Shown: positions 1 to 7,932 of the stretch, piece after piece | Numbering within the stretch: the first letter of the stretch is position 1 | How the letters are laid out: every line of letters begins with the position of its first letter | NCBI GenBank assembly: GCA_052148155.1 | Contig: JBKQIY010000019.1 | Span: 124,001 to 188,000, forward strand | Direction: 5' to 3' | Source: JBBQER01 sp052148155 | Lineage (GTDB): Bacteria; Actinomycetota; Acidimicrobiia; IMCC26256; PALSA-610 | Length of the DNA: 64,000 bases | The notes under the pieces: generated by a model | What the model was told of the DNA's origin: nothing | Databases searched by the model: none | What the model saw: only the letters and a program-made list of their open reading frames with translations | Made by a program: the position numbers and the translations under genes

Positions 1-155
1 TCGCGGTTCGCTTCGGGGGTGACATCCCGATCTTCGCCGACGAAGACGTGCTCGACGAAGCCGGTGTGCTGTTCGAGGCCGACGACGAGGAGCAAGAGGT
101 CGCCCAGTTCCGCCAGTTCCTCGACGAGGTCACCCCCGAGGACTTCGCGCAATAA
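1..155 (+). CDS. DUF151 (bifunctional nuclease-like) protein, C-terminal fragment
   Basis: Only the last 50 codons are in the window; the frame is open from base 3 and ends in TAA at 153-155. The tail reads AVRFGGDIPIFADEDVLDEA, then an acidic stretch and ends VTPEDFAQ. Alternation of 'AVR..IPI...VLDEAGV' and an acidic C-terminus is typical of actinobacterial DUF151 proteins, a family named after a plant bifunctional DNase/RNase. In Mycobacterium tuberculosis the same kind of gene (Rv1829) sits directly before a MerR regulator (Rv1830), as here, which supports the call. Catalytic residues lie upstream of the window. The nuclease activity is a family label rather than something visible here. 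Confidence 0.7.
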   Translation, partial: AVRFGGDIPIFADEDVLDEAGVLFEADDEEQEVAQFRQFLDEVTPEDFAQ

Positions 156-195
156 CGCTGGACCGAGCCTGTGTGGTGACCGGGGCTCGGCGTCG

Positions 196-259
196 AACCC
201 GCCCGCAGGCTTGGGCTCCGACGGTCCGGTGTTGTCGGGCCGCCGTCGTTGGGCGGGTT
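196..259. repeat. Nested inverted repeat after the DUF151 gene
   Basis: Outer arms AACCCGCCC (196-204) and GGGCGGGTT (251-259) are perfect complements; inside them CGACGG (219-224) pairs with CCGTCG (243-248). The element lies 41 bases after the DUF151 stop codon and about 100 bases before the merR promoter. It could act as a transcription terminator or as part of a small structured RNA. There is no T-run on either side, so a classical Rho-independent terminator is not supported. Confidence 0.55.
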
Positions 260-357
260 GCGATGCGTCCCGGCGCCCACGCCGGCCGGGCTGTGGCCAA
301 GACAGTCGTTCCGGCGCCGGCTTGCAGACACTCCTGAGGCGTGTGGGGCTGAAGTGG

Positions 358-390
358 AGGTTGAGGCCAAGCTGAGCTGGAGCTTCACCT
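358..390. promoter_or_regulatory. Imperfect 33-base palindrome, possible MerR operator
   Basis: The block starts AGGT and ends ACCT, with AGCTGAGCT at its centre, and matches its own reverse complement at most but not all positions. It covers the expected -35 region and upstream side of the -10 box at 408-413 that would serve the MerR gene at 469. MerR proteins usually bind dyads near their own promoter, so autoregulation is a reasonable inference. No binding data are available from sequence. Confidence 0.35.
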
Positions 391-407
391 CGCGCCTCCG
401 ATGTAGT

Positions 408-413
408 TACACT
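408..413 (+). promoter_or_regulatory. -10 box (TACACT) of the MerR gene
   Basis: TACACT fits TAnnnT. A start near 420 would give a leader of about 50 bases that includes the ribosome site GGAG at 458-461. No convincing -35 hexamer is present. Confidence 0.45.
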
Positions 414-468
414 CGTGTCACCAGGGGCGACCAGCGGCGGAGTCCCGGCAGGTTCTCGGAGCGGCGCG

Positions 469-960
469 ATGGCGGAGCCAGAGTTCGATCACGGATACCG
501 CGGGCCGTTGGTCTGCAAGATCGTCGGTATCACGTACCGGCAGCTCGACTACTGGGCACGGACCAATCTCGTACGTCCGTCGGTGTGCGACGCCAATGGC
601 AGCGGCACCCAACGCCTGTACTCGTACCGCGATCTCGTCGAGCTGAAAGTCATCAAGCGGTTGCTCGACGCCGACATCTCGCTACAAGCGGCGCGCAAGG
701 CGATCGAATATCTGCGCGAGCAGCTCGGTGCCGATCTCGCGTCGGCGCATCTCGTGCTCGACGGCGGTCACACCGTGCTGGTGCAGACCGGCGACCAAAT
801 CGTCGATCTTCTGCGCAACGGACAGGGCGTGCTCAACATCGTCTCGCTCGGTCCGGTCGTGACCGATCTCGCAACCGATCTGCACAACGTCGAGCCCGAA
901 GAGCGCGTGAGCGTTGTCGCGCCGAGCGAGATTTTGGCGACGAATATGGTCGCGAGATAA
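469..960 (+). CDS. MerR-family transcriptional regulator
   Basis: A 163-residue DNA-binding regulator. The N-terminal winged-helix part carries YRQLDYWART, which is characteristic of the actinobacterial MerR branch that includes M. tuberculosis Rv1830, followed by QRLYSYRDLVELKVIKRLLD and the helical dimerisation region. The C-terminus (VDLLRNGQGVLNIV) also matches that branch and has no Cys-based metal site, so it is unlikely to be a metal sensor. I chose ATG 469 because GGAG at 458-461 stands 7 bases before it; an in-frame ATG at 415 falls on the predicted promoter. The DUF151 gene lies upstream and a nuclease-like ORF overlaps its stop. The ligand and targets are unknown. Confidence 0.85.
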   Translation: MAEPEFDHGYRGPLVCKIVGITYRQLDYWARTNLVRPSVCDANGSGTQRLYSYRDLVELKVIKRLLDADISLQAARKAIEYLREQLGADLASAHLVLDGGHTVLVQTGDQIVDLLRNGQGVLNIVSLGPVVTDLATDLHNVEPEERVSVVAPSEILATNMVAR

Positions 961-1439
961 CGGAGCGCGCCATCGACCTCGCGGCGCTTCCTCACGAGTC
1001 TGTTCGCTTCGCGCACAACTCGGAGCGTCAGTTCGCGAAGTTGCTCGACTTCTATGACATCTCGTGGGAGTACGAGCCGCGCACCTTCACCCTCGAGTGG
1101 GACCGTGATGGCCGCCCCGCACAGGCGTTCACTCCCGATTTCTTCTTGGCGGCCTACGACCTCTACATCGAGATCACCACTCTCAATCAGAAGCTGGTCA
1201 CGAAGAAGAATCGCAAAGCACGCCGTCTCAAAGAGCAATACCGTGACGTTCAGATCCGCGTCCTCTACCAGCGGGACTATCTCCACCTGCTCGTCAAGTA
1301 CGGACTCGAGCCGCCCTCGCAGCTCGCGACGAACCGCGAGCTTGGCGTCGATACCTCTCCGTTGCGGCTCGAGTGGCCGTCGTCCCCGCCTCGCGTTGCG
1401 GACTCGGTTGGGTCCGACGCAACGGCGGAGAGCGCGTGA
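957..1439 (+). CDS. Conserved hypothetical protein, PD-(D/E)XK nuclease-like, non-canonical start
   Basis: The frame encodes about 160 residues of protein-like sequence: DFYDISWEYEPRTF, then TPDFFL, YIEITTLNQKLVTKKNRK and a predicted beta strand VQIRVLYQRDYLHLL. The TPDF...YIEIT pattern resembles the core of PD-(D/E)XK nuclease folds, although the usual Lys after E-x is Thr here. No ATG, GTG or TTG occurs before residue 33 or so; the only candidate at the junction is ATA at 957, which overlaps the merR stop as ATAA and would allow coupled translation. Its stop overlaps the gcvT start as GTGA. The three genes look like one transcription unit. The function is unknown; the start is uncertain. 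Confidence 0.6.
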   Translation: MTERAIDLAALPHESVRFAHNSERQFAKLLDFYDISWEYEPRTFTLEWDRDGRPAQAFTPDFFLAAYDLYIEITTLNQKLVTKKNRKARRLKEQYRDVQIRVLYQRDYLHLLVKYGLEPPSQLATNRELGVDTSPLRLEWPSSPPRVADSVGSDATAESA

Positions 1440-2497
1440 GGTTCAGTCCTCTCGATGCACAGCACCGCCAGCTCGGCGCGCGGATGGTCCCGTTCGGCGG
1501 CTGGGAGATGCCGCTCCAGTATTCAGGTGTCCTCGAAGAGCACCGGGCCTGCCGCGAGCGTGCAGTCATGTTCGATGTCTCGCATCTTGGCACCGTCGCG
1601 TTCCGCGGTGCCGGAACGCTCGACGCGCTCCAGTGGCTCTTGACGAACGACCTGCGTCGCATCGAGCCCGGACGCGCGCAATACACGCATCTGCTCGATC
1701 CGGACGACGCGCACGTCGTCGACGACATCATCGTGTGGTGGCTCGATGTCGATCGCTTCTCGGTGATGCCAAACGCGTCGAACACCGATCGGCTCGCCGC
1801 CGCCGCCTCCGAAGCGATCTCGGCAGGGACAGGCGCGGTCGAGTTCGCCGACGTCACGGCCGACCGAGCCGTGCTCGCAGTGCAGGGACCGACCGCACGC
1901 GCCGCGCTGGCCGTCGTCAACGCCCAAGCCGCGGCGGTCCCGAGGTTCTCGGTGGCGCAGATCGGCGACTGGGTCGTCGCCGGTACCGGCTATACCGGCG
2001 AGGACGGAGTCGAGATCCAGGTCCCGGCCGCGGCCGCGGCCGACGGCTGGAACGCGATCCTGGCCGCTGGTGTCACTCCCGCCGGGCTCGGGGCGCGCGA
2101 CACCCTGCGCCTGGAGGCCGGTCTACCGCTGCACGGCCACGAGCTCGGTCCCGGCATCACGCCGCTCCAAGCCGGACTCGGCTGGGTGGTGCGATGGGAC
2201 AAAGGTGACTTCCGAGGCCGCGCCGCGCTCAACATCGAGCGCGACCGGGGAGTGGCCCGGCGCCTGCGCGGCATCGCGGTCGAAGGCAGACGCCCGGCCC
2301 GCGACGGCGCCCGAGTCCTGTCTGACGGCGCCGAGATCGGGTTCGTGACCAGCGGCAACTTTTCACCGACCCTCGGGCATGCCATCGCGCTCGCGCTGCT
2401 CGCACCCGATGTCCAGATCGGCGCGGCGGTACAACTCGACGTGCGCGGACAACTGCTCGACGGTCGCGTCGTGAAGCTGCCGTTCGTCAATCGGTGA
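1436..2497 (+). CDS. gcvT: Aminomethyltransferase (glycine cleavage T protein)
   Basis: A 353-residue GcvT-fold protein. It would transfer the aminomethyl carbon of glycine to tetrahydrofolate, releasing ammonia and making methylene-THF. The N-terminal signature PFGGWEMPLQYSGVLEEH and MFDVSHLG, the central NASN and GYTGEDGVEI, and RLEAGLPLHGHEL are all typical of T protein. Its length matches the family (about 360). The GTG start at 1436 shares GTGA with the preceding stop. No gcvH or gcvP lies beside it. Some GcvT-like proteins (YgfZ, dimethylglycine enzymes) share the fold, but the motifs here favour GcvT. Confidence 0.88.
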   Translation: MRFSPLDAQHRQLGARMVPFGGWEMPLQYSGVLEEHRACRERAVMFDVSHLGTVAFRGAGTLDALQWLLTNDLRRIEPGRAQYTHLLDPDDAHVVDDIIVWWLDVDRFSVMPNASNTDRLAAAASEAISAGTGAVEFADVTADRAVLAVQGPTARAALAVVNAQAAAVPRFSVAQIGDWVVAGTGYTGEDGVEIQVPAAAAADGWNAILAAGVTPAGLGARDTLRLEAGLPLHGHELGPGITPLQAGLGWVVRWDKGDFRGRAALNIERDRGVARRLRGIAVEGRRPARDGARVLSDGAEIGFVTSGNFSPTLGHAIALALLAPDVQIGAAVQLDVRGQLLDGRVVKLPFVNR

Positions 2498-2604
2498 TCG
2501 GCGGGGTCAGACGCCGCAAGACTCCGCGCCCCGCAATCGCGGCTCGATGAGCGGCGAACGTCCGAGCCGGACTGCGCGCGGTGTCACAACCGCGGCGTGG
2601 CGGC

Positions 2605-3102
2605 TCAGCCAGCAGGAAGTTTGCTGCGACCGCCGGTAGCCCACCACGACGCAGTCAGTGACAGGCCTTCGACGTTGCCCCGCGGTTGGAGCTCCTCGAA
2701 CACGCGTTTGTAGGAGGTCCGCTGGATCATCCAGTGCCCGTCGCGCTTGACATACTCGTCCTCGTAGAACGACGCACCCCGAATCGTGATGTTCCACTGG
2801 GTGTCGACCACGACGTCGTCGAGCGCCCACACTCCGGTCGCGGTGTCGGGCCCGGTCAGGTCGATCTCGGGATGGTGCATCTTGTGGCTCGAGTGGAACG
2901 TCTCGGCGCCCATCGAGCGGGCCAGGAACTCGACGATCGCGTCCCGGCCTTCGAAGGTGTAGCCGCCGCCGCTATACGCGGCGACCGCATCCACCGTGAA
3001 GAGCCCGGCAATCTCGTCCCACAACTTCTGGTCAAGGCACCGCGCGTACGCGTACTTCAGCCGCTTGATCTGCTCGAACTCCACCAGGTCGTCAGGCGTC
3101 AT
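2605..3102 (-). CDS. SnoaL-like (NTF2-fold) protein
   Basis: 165 residues with the SnoaL/NTF2-like cone fold: N-terminal helix IKRLKYAYARCLDQKLWDEI, then FTVDAVAAYSGGGYTFEGRD, a HHPEIDLTG strand and the closing DGHWMIQRTSYKRVFEEL. This SnoaL_4 subgroup covers ring hydrolases, dehydratases and isomerases and many uncharacterised proteins in steroid or aromatic metabolism. No catalytic assignment is possible. It is convergent with gcvT and stands alone, so context gives no substrate. Confidence 0.75.
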   Translation of the reverse strand: MTPDDLVEFEQIKRLKYAYARCLDQKLWDEIAGLFTVDAVAAYSGGGYTFEGRDAIVEFLARSMGAETFHSSHKMHHPEIDLTGPDTATGVWALDDVVVDTQWNITIRGASFYEDEYVKRDGHWMIQRTSYKRVFEELQPRGNVEGLSLTASWWATGGRSKLPAG

Positions 3103-3170
3103 GCGGGGGAGCGTACGCGCCGCAAGACCTCGAGCAGCCGAGCGGTGCTCGCAGCTTTACATAAGGGGCA

Positions 3171-3596
3171 TTATCGGCGGTTCGGGGGAGCGGCCCCGGT
3201 CGGGTTTCGCACCGACGCTTGCGGTCGGGCGGACACGGCGGTCGAGGTCGGCGCTGGCGCGGACGCAGACTCCGAAACGGATTGACTGGCCGCGTCCAGC
3301 AACACGTTCAGGAGTCGGCGTCCGTCGTCGGTTTCGTCGTCGGCGAGGTCCCGTTCGACCTCCTTGACGGTCTCGCTCAGCACGTACAAGCGATCTCGGA
3401 GCTCGTCGAGCTCCTGGCGGGTCACGATCAGCTCGTGCTCGCCCAGACCGAGTTCGCGGGCGCGACGGCGAGCTTCGTAGTCGCGTTGGCGACAGGAGCG
3501 CTTGCAGTACTGCCGGGGCCGACCGGCGCCTGCCGTTTTTGCGAACCCGCGTCCGCACCATCGGCATCGGAGCGCCGATCGACCAGATAACGTCAC
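3171..3596 (-). CDS. Actinobacterial conserved protein with zinc-binding Cys motif
   Basis: About 141 residues. The N-terminal third holds CRWCGRGF and RQYCKRSCRQRDYEARRRA, giving CxxC...CxxxC spacing for one zinc ion followed by an Arg-rich helix. The middle is a predicted helix (ELDELRDRLYVLSETVKEVERDL), and the tail is Ala/Ser/Pro-rich and probably disordered. Proteins of this layout are widespread in actinobacteria without a known function; nucleic-acid binding is plausible. I placed the start at GTG 3596: TAGTAT stands 7 bases before it, and an upstream ATG at 3662 would overlap the divergent promoter. Confidence 0.65.
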   Translation of the reverse strand: MTLSGRSALRCRWCGRGFAKTAGAGRPRQYCKRSCRQRDYEARRRARELGLGEHELIVTRQELDELRDRLYVLSETVKEVERDLADDETDDGRRLLNVLLDAASQSVSESASAPAPTSTAVSARPQASVRNPTGAAPPNRR

Positions 3597-3603
3597 AGTG
3601 ACG

Positions 3604-3609
3604 ATACTA
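3604..3609 (-). promoter_or_regulatory. -10 box (TAGTAT) for a leaderless start at 3596
   Basis: Reading on the minus strand, TAGTAT is followed by 7 bases and then GTG 3596. This is the usual spacing from -10 to the first transcribed base, so the mRNA would begin at its start codon. No -35 hexamer is recognisable. Confidence 0.45.
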
Positions 3610-3651
3610 GGCGACGTGCGTTGACTTACCCGTTTTCGCGGGCCTGCGCCG

Positions 3652-3657
3652 TAGGCT
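3652..3657 (+). promoter_or_regulatory. -10 box (TAGGCT) for a leaderless start at 3664
   Basis: TAGGCT is 6 bases from GTG 3664, with no ribosome site between them. Together with TAGTAT on the other strand it makes a compact divergent promoter pair within about 70 bases. Confidence 0.4.
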
Positions 3658-3663
3658 GACATC

Positions 3664-3855
3664 GTGAGATCACTCCGAGTGTTCGTGATCCTGGTGCTCT
3701 CGGCGGCGCTTGGACTCTTCGTACTTTGGACCGTGGGGCCTCACTCCAAGCCCGGATCGTCGACTCACGGGACCCAGATCCTCGCGTTCCTCGCAGTCGT
3801 CGGAGTCTGCGTGCTGGCATCACGACGGGTCTGGCATCGCCAAGTTTCGCACTGA
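3664..3855 (+). CDS. Small two-helix membrane protein
   Basis: A 63-residue protein with two hydrophobic segments, at roughly residues 5-23 (VFVILVLSAALGLFVLW) and 38-53 (ILAFLAVVGVCVLA), joined by a short polar loop and ending in a basic tail. The start is GTG 3664, probably leaderless. I do not recognise the family. It is divergent from the zinc-binding protein gene and could share regulation with it. Confidence 0.5.
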   Translation: MRSLRVFVILVLSAALGLFVLWTVGPHSKPGSSTHGTQILAFLAVVGVCVLASRRVWHRQVSH

Positions 3856-3983
3856 CCGCACGACTCATCGCTCGCCGTCGTCGCGGCGAGCTTGTTCCGA
3901 TTCCGAAACATCCCGCCAGACGCCACGCGCAAAAGTCCGACGGGGCGTCGATCAGAACGCGCGAGGCGTGGGTGCGCCAACGC

Positions 3984-5063
3984 TCATATCGCCCGCTCCT
4001 CGCGCGTGCGAAGCGCGGCGCCCGGAATCAGCGGCAGGTCGAGGACCGACAGCAGCCCGCAGGGTGCAGCACACACGGCGGGGATCGCGTTTGTGAGGCG
4101 AGCGGCAGTGCCGACGAGCCCGCCGGTGTTGTGATCGCCGTCGTCGCCCATCATCTGCACGTCGCAGGTGTAGGTCGGATTGCCGGTGACGATGACTCGG
4201 TAGCCGCTGTGCCCGACCGGCTGCGGCCAGTCGGGGCAAAGATCATCAGCGAGGCGTGTCACGTGCTCGACGACGATCCGCGTCGTGCCGTTGCGGATGC
4301 CTTGCACCTCGAAACGCAAGGCGGCCGTGGTCCCCTGCTGAACGACTCCGAAGCCGAGATCGATATCGCGCGGCGCGGGTCGGCGTTCGTGCACCTCGCG
4401 CAATTCGTCGATCTCGACACCGAGACCGGCGGCGAGCACCTTGACCACACCGCCCCACGCAAATGACAACACGCCCGGCAACAGCAACAGGGGTTGCGCG
4501 TCAAGCGGCTGACCAAAGCCCATCGTGTCGAACAGCACCGTCGGCTGCGCGTAGGTCGCGTAGTTCACGACCTCCATCACGCGCACTTCGTCGATGTACT
4601 CGCACGCGCCGGTCAATACGAACGGAAGTAAGTCGTTGGCCCAGCCGGGATCGATGCCCGACGTGAAGCACGACGAGTTGCCGGTACGGCATGCAGCTTC
4701 GAGCGGGTCGCGCATGCTGGGCGCGACGTGCGGCGGATAGATCAAAGACACGACCGAGCTGGACACGACGTTCTTGCCCGACTCCAGGATGCGCACAAGG
4801 TCGTGGACGGCCTCGCCCGGGCGCAGATCGGCGGTCGCGGTGTAGCACACACAGTCGGCGTCGAGTGCGAGCAACGCGTCAGCATCGTTCGTTGCCAGCA
4901 CGCCGCTGGGCGCGAGGCCGGCCAACTCCCCCGCGTCGACGCCGGCCTTGTCGGGCGAGTGCACCCACAGCCCAACGAGTTCGAGATCCGGATGACGGTC
5001 GATACAACGCAGCGCGTGGCGACCGACGTTGCCGGTGCTCCACTGGATGACCCGGTAGGTCAT
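3984..5063 (-). CDS. Dihydrodipicolinate reductase-like NAD(P)-dependent dehydrogenase
   Basis: 359 residues with an N-terminal Rossmann fold (YRVIQWSTGNVGRHALR) and a DapB-like substrate domain (PGWANDLLPF, RVMEVVNYATYAQPTVLFDTM). This layout matches the family that includes 2,4-diaminopentanoate dehydrogenase and many uncharacterised actinobacterial 'amine dehydrogenase' homologues; it lacks features of true DapB, which is much shorter. The start ATG at 5063 overlaps the pepF stop by four bases (ATGA), so it is probably translated with pepF. The substrate is unknown. A longer reading of the same frame runs into pepF and was not used. Confidence 0.75.
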   Translation of the reverse strand: MTYRVIQWSTGNVGRHALRCIDRHPDLELVGLWVHSPDKAGVDAGELAGLAPSGVLATNDADALLALDADCVCYTATADLRPGEAVHDLVRILESGKNVVSSSVVSLIYPPHVAPSMRDPLEAACRTGNSSCFTSGIDPGWANDLLPFVLTGACEYIDEVRVMEVVNYATYAQPTVLFDTMGFGQPLDAQPLLLLPGVLSFAWGGVVKVLAAGLGVEIDELREVHERRPAPRDIDLGFGVVQQGTTAALRFEVQGIRNGTTRIVVEHVTRLADDLCPDWPQPVGHSGYRVIVTGNPTYTCDVQMMGDDGDHNTGGLVGTAARLTNAIPAVCAAPCGLLSVLDLPLIPGAALRTREERAI

Positions 5064-6853
5064 GCGAGTCGTTCGGCCGCGGTCGCGGCTTCGATCGTGG
5101 CGTCGAGTCGGCGTTGGATGATGTCGAGGCCGCGGTCCCAAAAGCCCGGATCGCCGAGGTCGACCCCGACCATTGCGCCCAGCTCCTGCGGCGATTTCGA
5201 GCCGCCGGCGCGCAACATGTCGAGGTAGTTCGACACGAAGGCGCTCCCCTCTTGTTCGTACCGCGCGTACACCGACAGCGCGAGCAGTTGACCGTACGCG
5301 TATGCGTACACGTAGCCGGGGGTGCCGATGAAGTGCGGGATGTACGACCACCAGCAGCGGTAGCCGTCTGTGACTTCGACCGAATCGCCGAGCATCGCGT
5401 TCTGTGTCTGATACCAGATCTCGCCGAAACGATCGACGGAGAGCTCGCCCTCTTCGCGACGCGCGGTGTGCATCGCGTGCTCGAACCGGTTCATCGCGAC
5501 CTGGCGGAAGACGGTTGCGATCTGGTCTTCGAGATTCGAGGCGAGCAGCGTCAGTCGTTCGGCCGGATCTGTGACCGTCTCGAGGAGCCGGCCGAACGTG
5601 ACGGTCTCGCCGAACACGGATGCCGTCTCGGCGAGAGTAAGTGGTGTTCCTTGATGGAACACGCCTTGCTCGCGTGCGAGGTATGCGTGCAGGCCGTGAC
5701 CGAGCTCGTGCGCCAACGTCAGCACGTCACGTCGGCGCGACGTCCAGTTGAGCAACAGGTACGGATGATGCGACGGCACGGTGTACGCGCAGAACGCGCC
5801 GGGCCGCTTCCCGGGCCGTGCCGGTGCGTCGATCCACGGGTTGTCGAAGAACTGGCGTGCGGTGTCCGCGAGCTCTCCGGAGAACGACCCGTACGCGTCG
5901 AGCACGAGGTCTCGAGCGGAGTCCCATCCCACTTCGCTCTCCACGCCGCCGACCGACGCCATGCGGTCGTAGTCGGCGAGTTTGTCGATGCCGAGGAGCT
6001 GTGCCTTCAGGGTGTACCAACGCTGCGGGATGGCGTAGCGACTCTGTACCGCCTCGACCAAAGCCTGTACCGACTCGTCGCTGGCCTCGTTGGCGAGGTT
6101 TCGGCTCGCGATCCACGAGCCGAAATGGCGCATCCGATCGTCGATCGATTTGTCAGCCAGCAACGTGTTCAGCACGAACGCGCGCGTCCGCAGGCCGGGC
6201 TGCAATCCTTCGGTGACGGCCGCCGCGGCGGCCTGACGAACCGCGCGGTCGGGAGCGTGCAGTCGGGCGAGTCCGGCCTCGAGGGTGGACGTCTCCCCGT
6301 CGAGCTCGAGCGTGATCGCCGAAACCTGCTCGTCGAATAGCCGCTCCCACGCGCTGCGGCCGGTCACCGACTTCTCGGTGAGGACGACCTCTTCCGGCTC
6401 GGTCAGCAGATGCGGCCGGTACCGGCGAGCGGCGCGGAGGTGGTGCGCGGCGAACCCGAGCCGCTCGTCGGCGAGGAGCGCCTCGACCTGCTGGTCGGTC
6501 AGCTCGGCCCACTCCAACTCGAAGAACAACAGCTTCGTGCTGATCACCGCGCTGCGCTCATCGACCTTTTGCATCCGTGCGCCCCGCTGCGGGTCGGTCG
6601 TGTCGGCCGCGAAGTCCAAGCCGACGAAGCTCCCGGCGCGCCCGATGAGGTCGTGGACATCGGCGAGGCCGCGCATGAACTCGACGAGCCCGTCGGCGTC
6701 CAGGGAGTCGACCCGGCCGTGGAAGCCGGCCAGCTTGTCGGCCGTCGCGTCCGCGGCCGCGAGTAACTCCTCCAGACCAGCGTCGTCGGGCGCGGGCAGC
6801 AGCGGGCTGAGATCCCACACGATGTCGTTGGCAGAGAGGTCGGTCGCGGTCAT
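5060..6853 (-). CDS. pepF: Oligoendopeptidase F (M3 metallopeptidase)
   Basis: 597 residues, the normal PepF/M3B length. The zinc site HELGH is at about residue 382 in LTLAHELGHGLHAYLA, followed by the downstream Glu region TLAETASVFGE, which supplies the third zinc ligand. The C-terminal FIGTPGYVYAYAYGQLLAL and FWDRGLDII are also family signatures. It cleaves short peptides in the cytoplasm, which fits a role in peptide recycling downstream of larger proteases. No signal peptide is present. It is the first gene of a coupled pair with the dehydrogenase. Confidence 0.9.
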   Translation of the reverse strand: MTATDLSANDIVWDLSPLLPAPDDAGLEELLAAADATADKLAGFHGRVDSLDADGLVEFMRGLADVHDLIGRAGSFVGLDFAADTTDPQRGARMQKVDERSAVISTKLLFFELEWAELTDQQVEALLADERLGFAAHHLRAARRYRPHLLTEPEEVVLTEKSVTGRSAWERLFDEQVSAITLELDGETSTLEAGLARLHAPDRAVRQAAAAAVTEGLQPGLRTRAFVLNTLLADKSIDDRMRHFGSWIASRNLANEASDESVQALVEAVQSRYAIPQRWYTLKAQLLGIDKLADYDRMASVGGVESEVGWDSARDLVLDAYGSFSGELADTARQFFDNPWIDAPARPGKRPGAFCAYTVPSHHPYLLLNWTSRRRDVLTLAHELGHGLHAYLAREQGVFHQGTPLTLAETASVFGETVTFGRLLETVTDPAERLTLLASNLEDQIATVFRQVAMNRFEHAMHTARREEGELSVDRFGEIWYQTQNAMLGDSVEVTDGYRCWWSYIPHFIGTPGYVYAYAYGQLLALSVYARYEQEGSAFVSNYLDMLRAGGSKSPQELGAMVGVDLGDPGFWDRGLDIIQRRLDATIEAATAAERLA

Positions 6854-7311
6854 GGAGGGAAGCTACTGCGCGATGCGTCACCAGCAGGCGTGCCGTCAAC
6901 GCGGAACACGGACAACGCGCGACTGGCGCGACGGCCGCCAAGCGTCGCCGCGACCACACCGGAACATCCCGGCGAGACGCACAACGCCACCAGCCGCTCC
7001 CCCACCGCGGTCCCCCACCCCGGACGGCTCGGGCCCGGGTTGTCGTCAGCTCGTGTCAAACACGCCGATGCCGCGTCGCGGAGCCGACCGCCGTGCACCA
7101 CTCGCCAGCTCCGACCTGGTCCTCGAGCGTCTCGACGATCACGGTCGCGTTGTCGTGGCCGGCACGCACGCGACGACGTCCCGGATCGGCTCACCCCGCC
7201 CAGCGCACTCCGCCGCGCCCGGCTCGCAGCTCGGAGCGGAACTCGGCGGCGAGGTCGGCGACCTGAGCGAGATCGGCGCGAGTCGCGTCTCCCGCGTCGT
7301 CGGTGAACCTC
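6854..7311 (-). pseudogene. 458-base gap with a probable small gene remnant
   Basis: No intact gene is convincing here. On the minus strand one frame from 7311 down to 7056 reads like protein: ADLAQVADLAAEFRSELRAG, then an in-frame TGA at 7193-7191, then HDNATVIVETLEDQVGAGEW and a stop at 7058-7056. AGGAGG overlaps the stop of the upstream gene but no ATG, GTG or TTG follows at the right distance. A decayed gene with a lost start and one internal stop explains this best. The rest of the gap, up to the pepF start, shows no further feature. Confidence 0.3.
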
Positions 7312-7932
7312 CTACGCGGAGATCTGGTCGATCTTGCCGAGAATCGTTCGCCGGTTCCGGTGCGCGCCTTCGTAGGATCGCACCGCGTCGAGCTCGTCCG
7401 ACGACAGTCCTGCGAGTCGTTCGACGACCTGAGACGCAGAGAGCGCGTCGTAGCCGGGGATGGGGAGTGAATCGCCGGCGCCCGATGCGCCGTGCGCCCC
7501 GTTGGTGTTCGCTCCGTTCGTTTCGGTGCGGGCGGTCTGCGGAGCTGGAGTTGTCCGCGGCTTCACGCGGGCGCGGGGCGCGTCCTGCGCTTCGCCGGTC
7601 GTGTTGGCCGGAGCCGTACGCCTCGCAGGCGCGTCCGACCCGCCGATGGAGCCGAGGAACACCTGCGCGCGTTGACGCGCACTGTCGACTTCATGCTCGA
7701 CGCGCTGGCGCACCATCGGTACGCCGAACGTCATCGCGACCTGGCCGATGCTTTTCGCGGTCGTGGTGCGCTGCTGTACCTGCGCTTGCCGCCGATCGAT
7801 CTCGGCCCGCCCGCGCGCGACGAACATGTTCACGAACGTCGGACCCATGTCCTTGAGGTACAAGCCGACGCCGATCGGCGCCAACACGAGCACCTCGATG
7901 GTGTGTTCGATGCGATCCTTGGCCTCGGTCAT
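7312..7932 (-). CDS. Conserved actinobacterial amphipathic/disordered protein
   Basis: 206 residues in three parts. Residues 1-95 are a helical region beginning TEAKDRIEHTIEVLVLAPIG with a weakly hydrophobic stretch (APIGVGLYLKDMGPTFVNMF) that could associate with a membrane or lipid surface. Residues 96-155 are Ala/Pro/Thr/Asn-rich and likely disordered. The last 45 residues (LPIPGYDALSASQVVERLAG...DELDAVRSYE...NRRTILGKI) are the conserved part seen in many actinobacterial proteins, including ones annotated as lipid-droplet associated. The start overlaps the lnt stop as ATGA, so it is cotranslated with lnt. Function is not established. Confidence 0.6.
   Translation of the reverse strand: MTEAKDRIEHTIEVLVLAPIGVGLYLKDMGPTFVNMFVARGRAEIDRRQAQVQQRTTTAKSIGQVAMTFGVPMVRQRVEHEVDSARQRAQVFLGSIGGSDAPARRTAPANTTGEAQDAPRARVKPRTTPAPQTARTETNGANTNGAHGASGAGDSLPIPGYDALSASQVVERLAGLSSDELDAVRSYEGAHRNRRTILGKIDQISA

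Noticed and set aside
6890..7306. A + strand gene of about 138 codons in the gap after pepF
   Set aside because: Composition is Arg/Pro-rich as in random high-GC frames; the minus strand shows better protein-like sequence.
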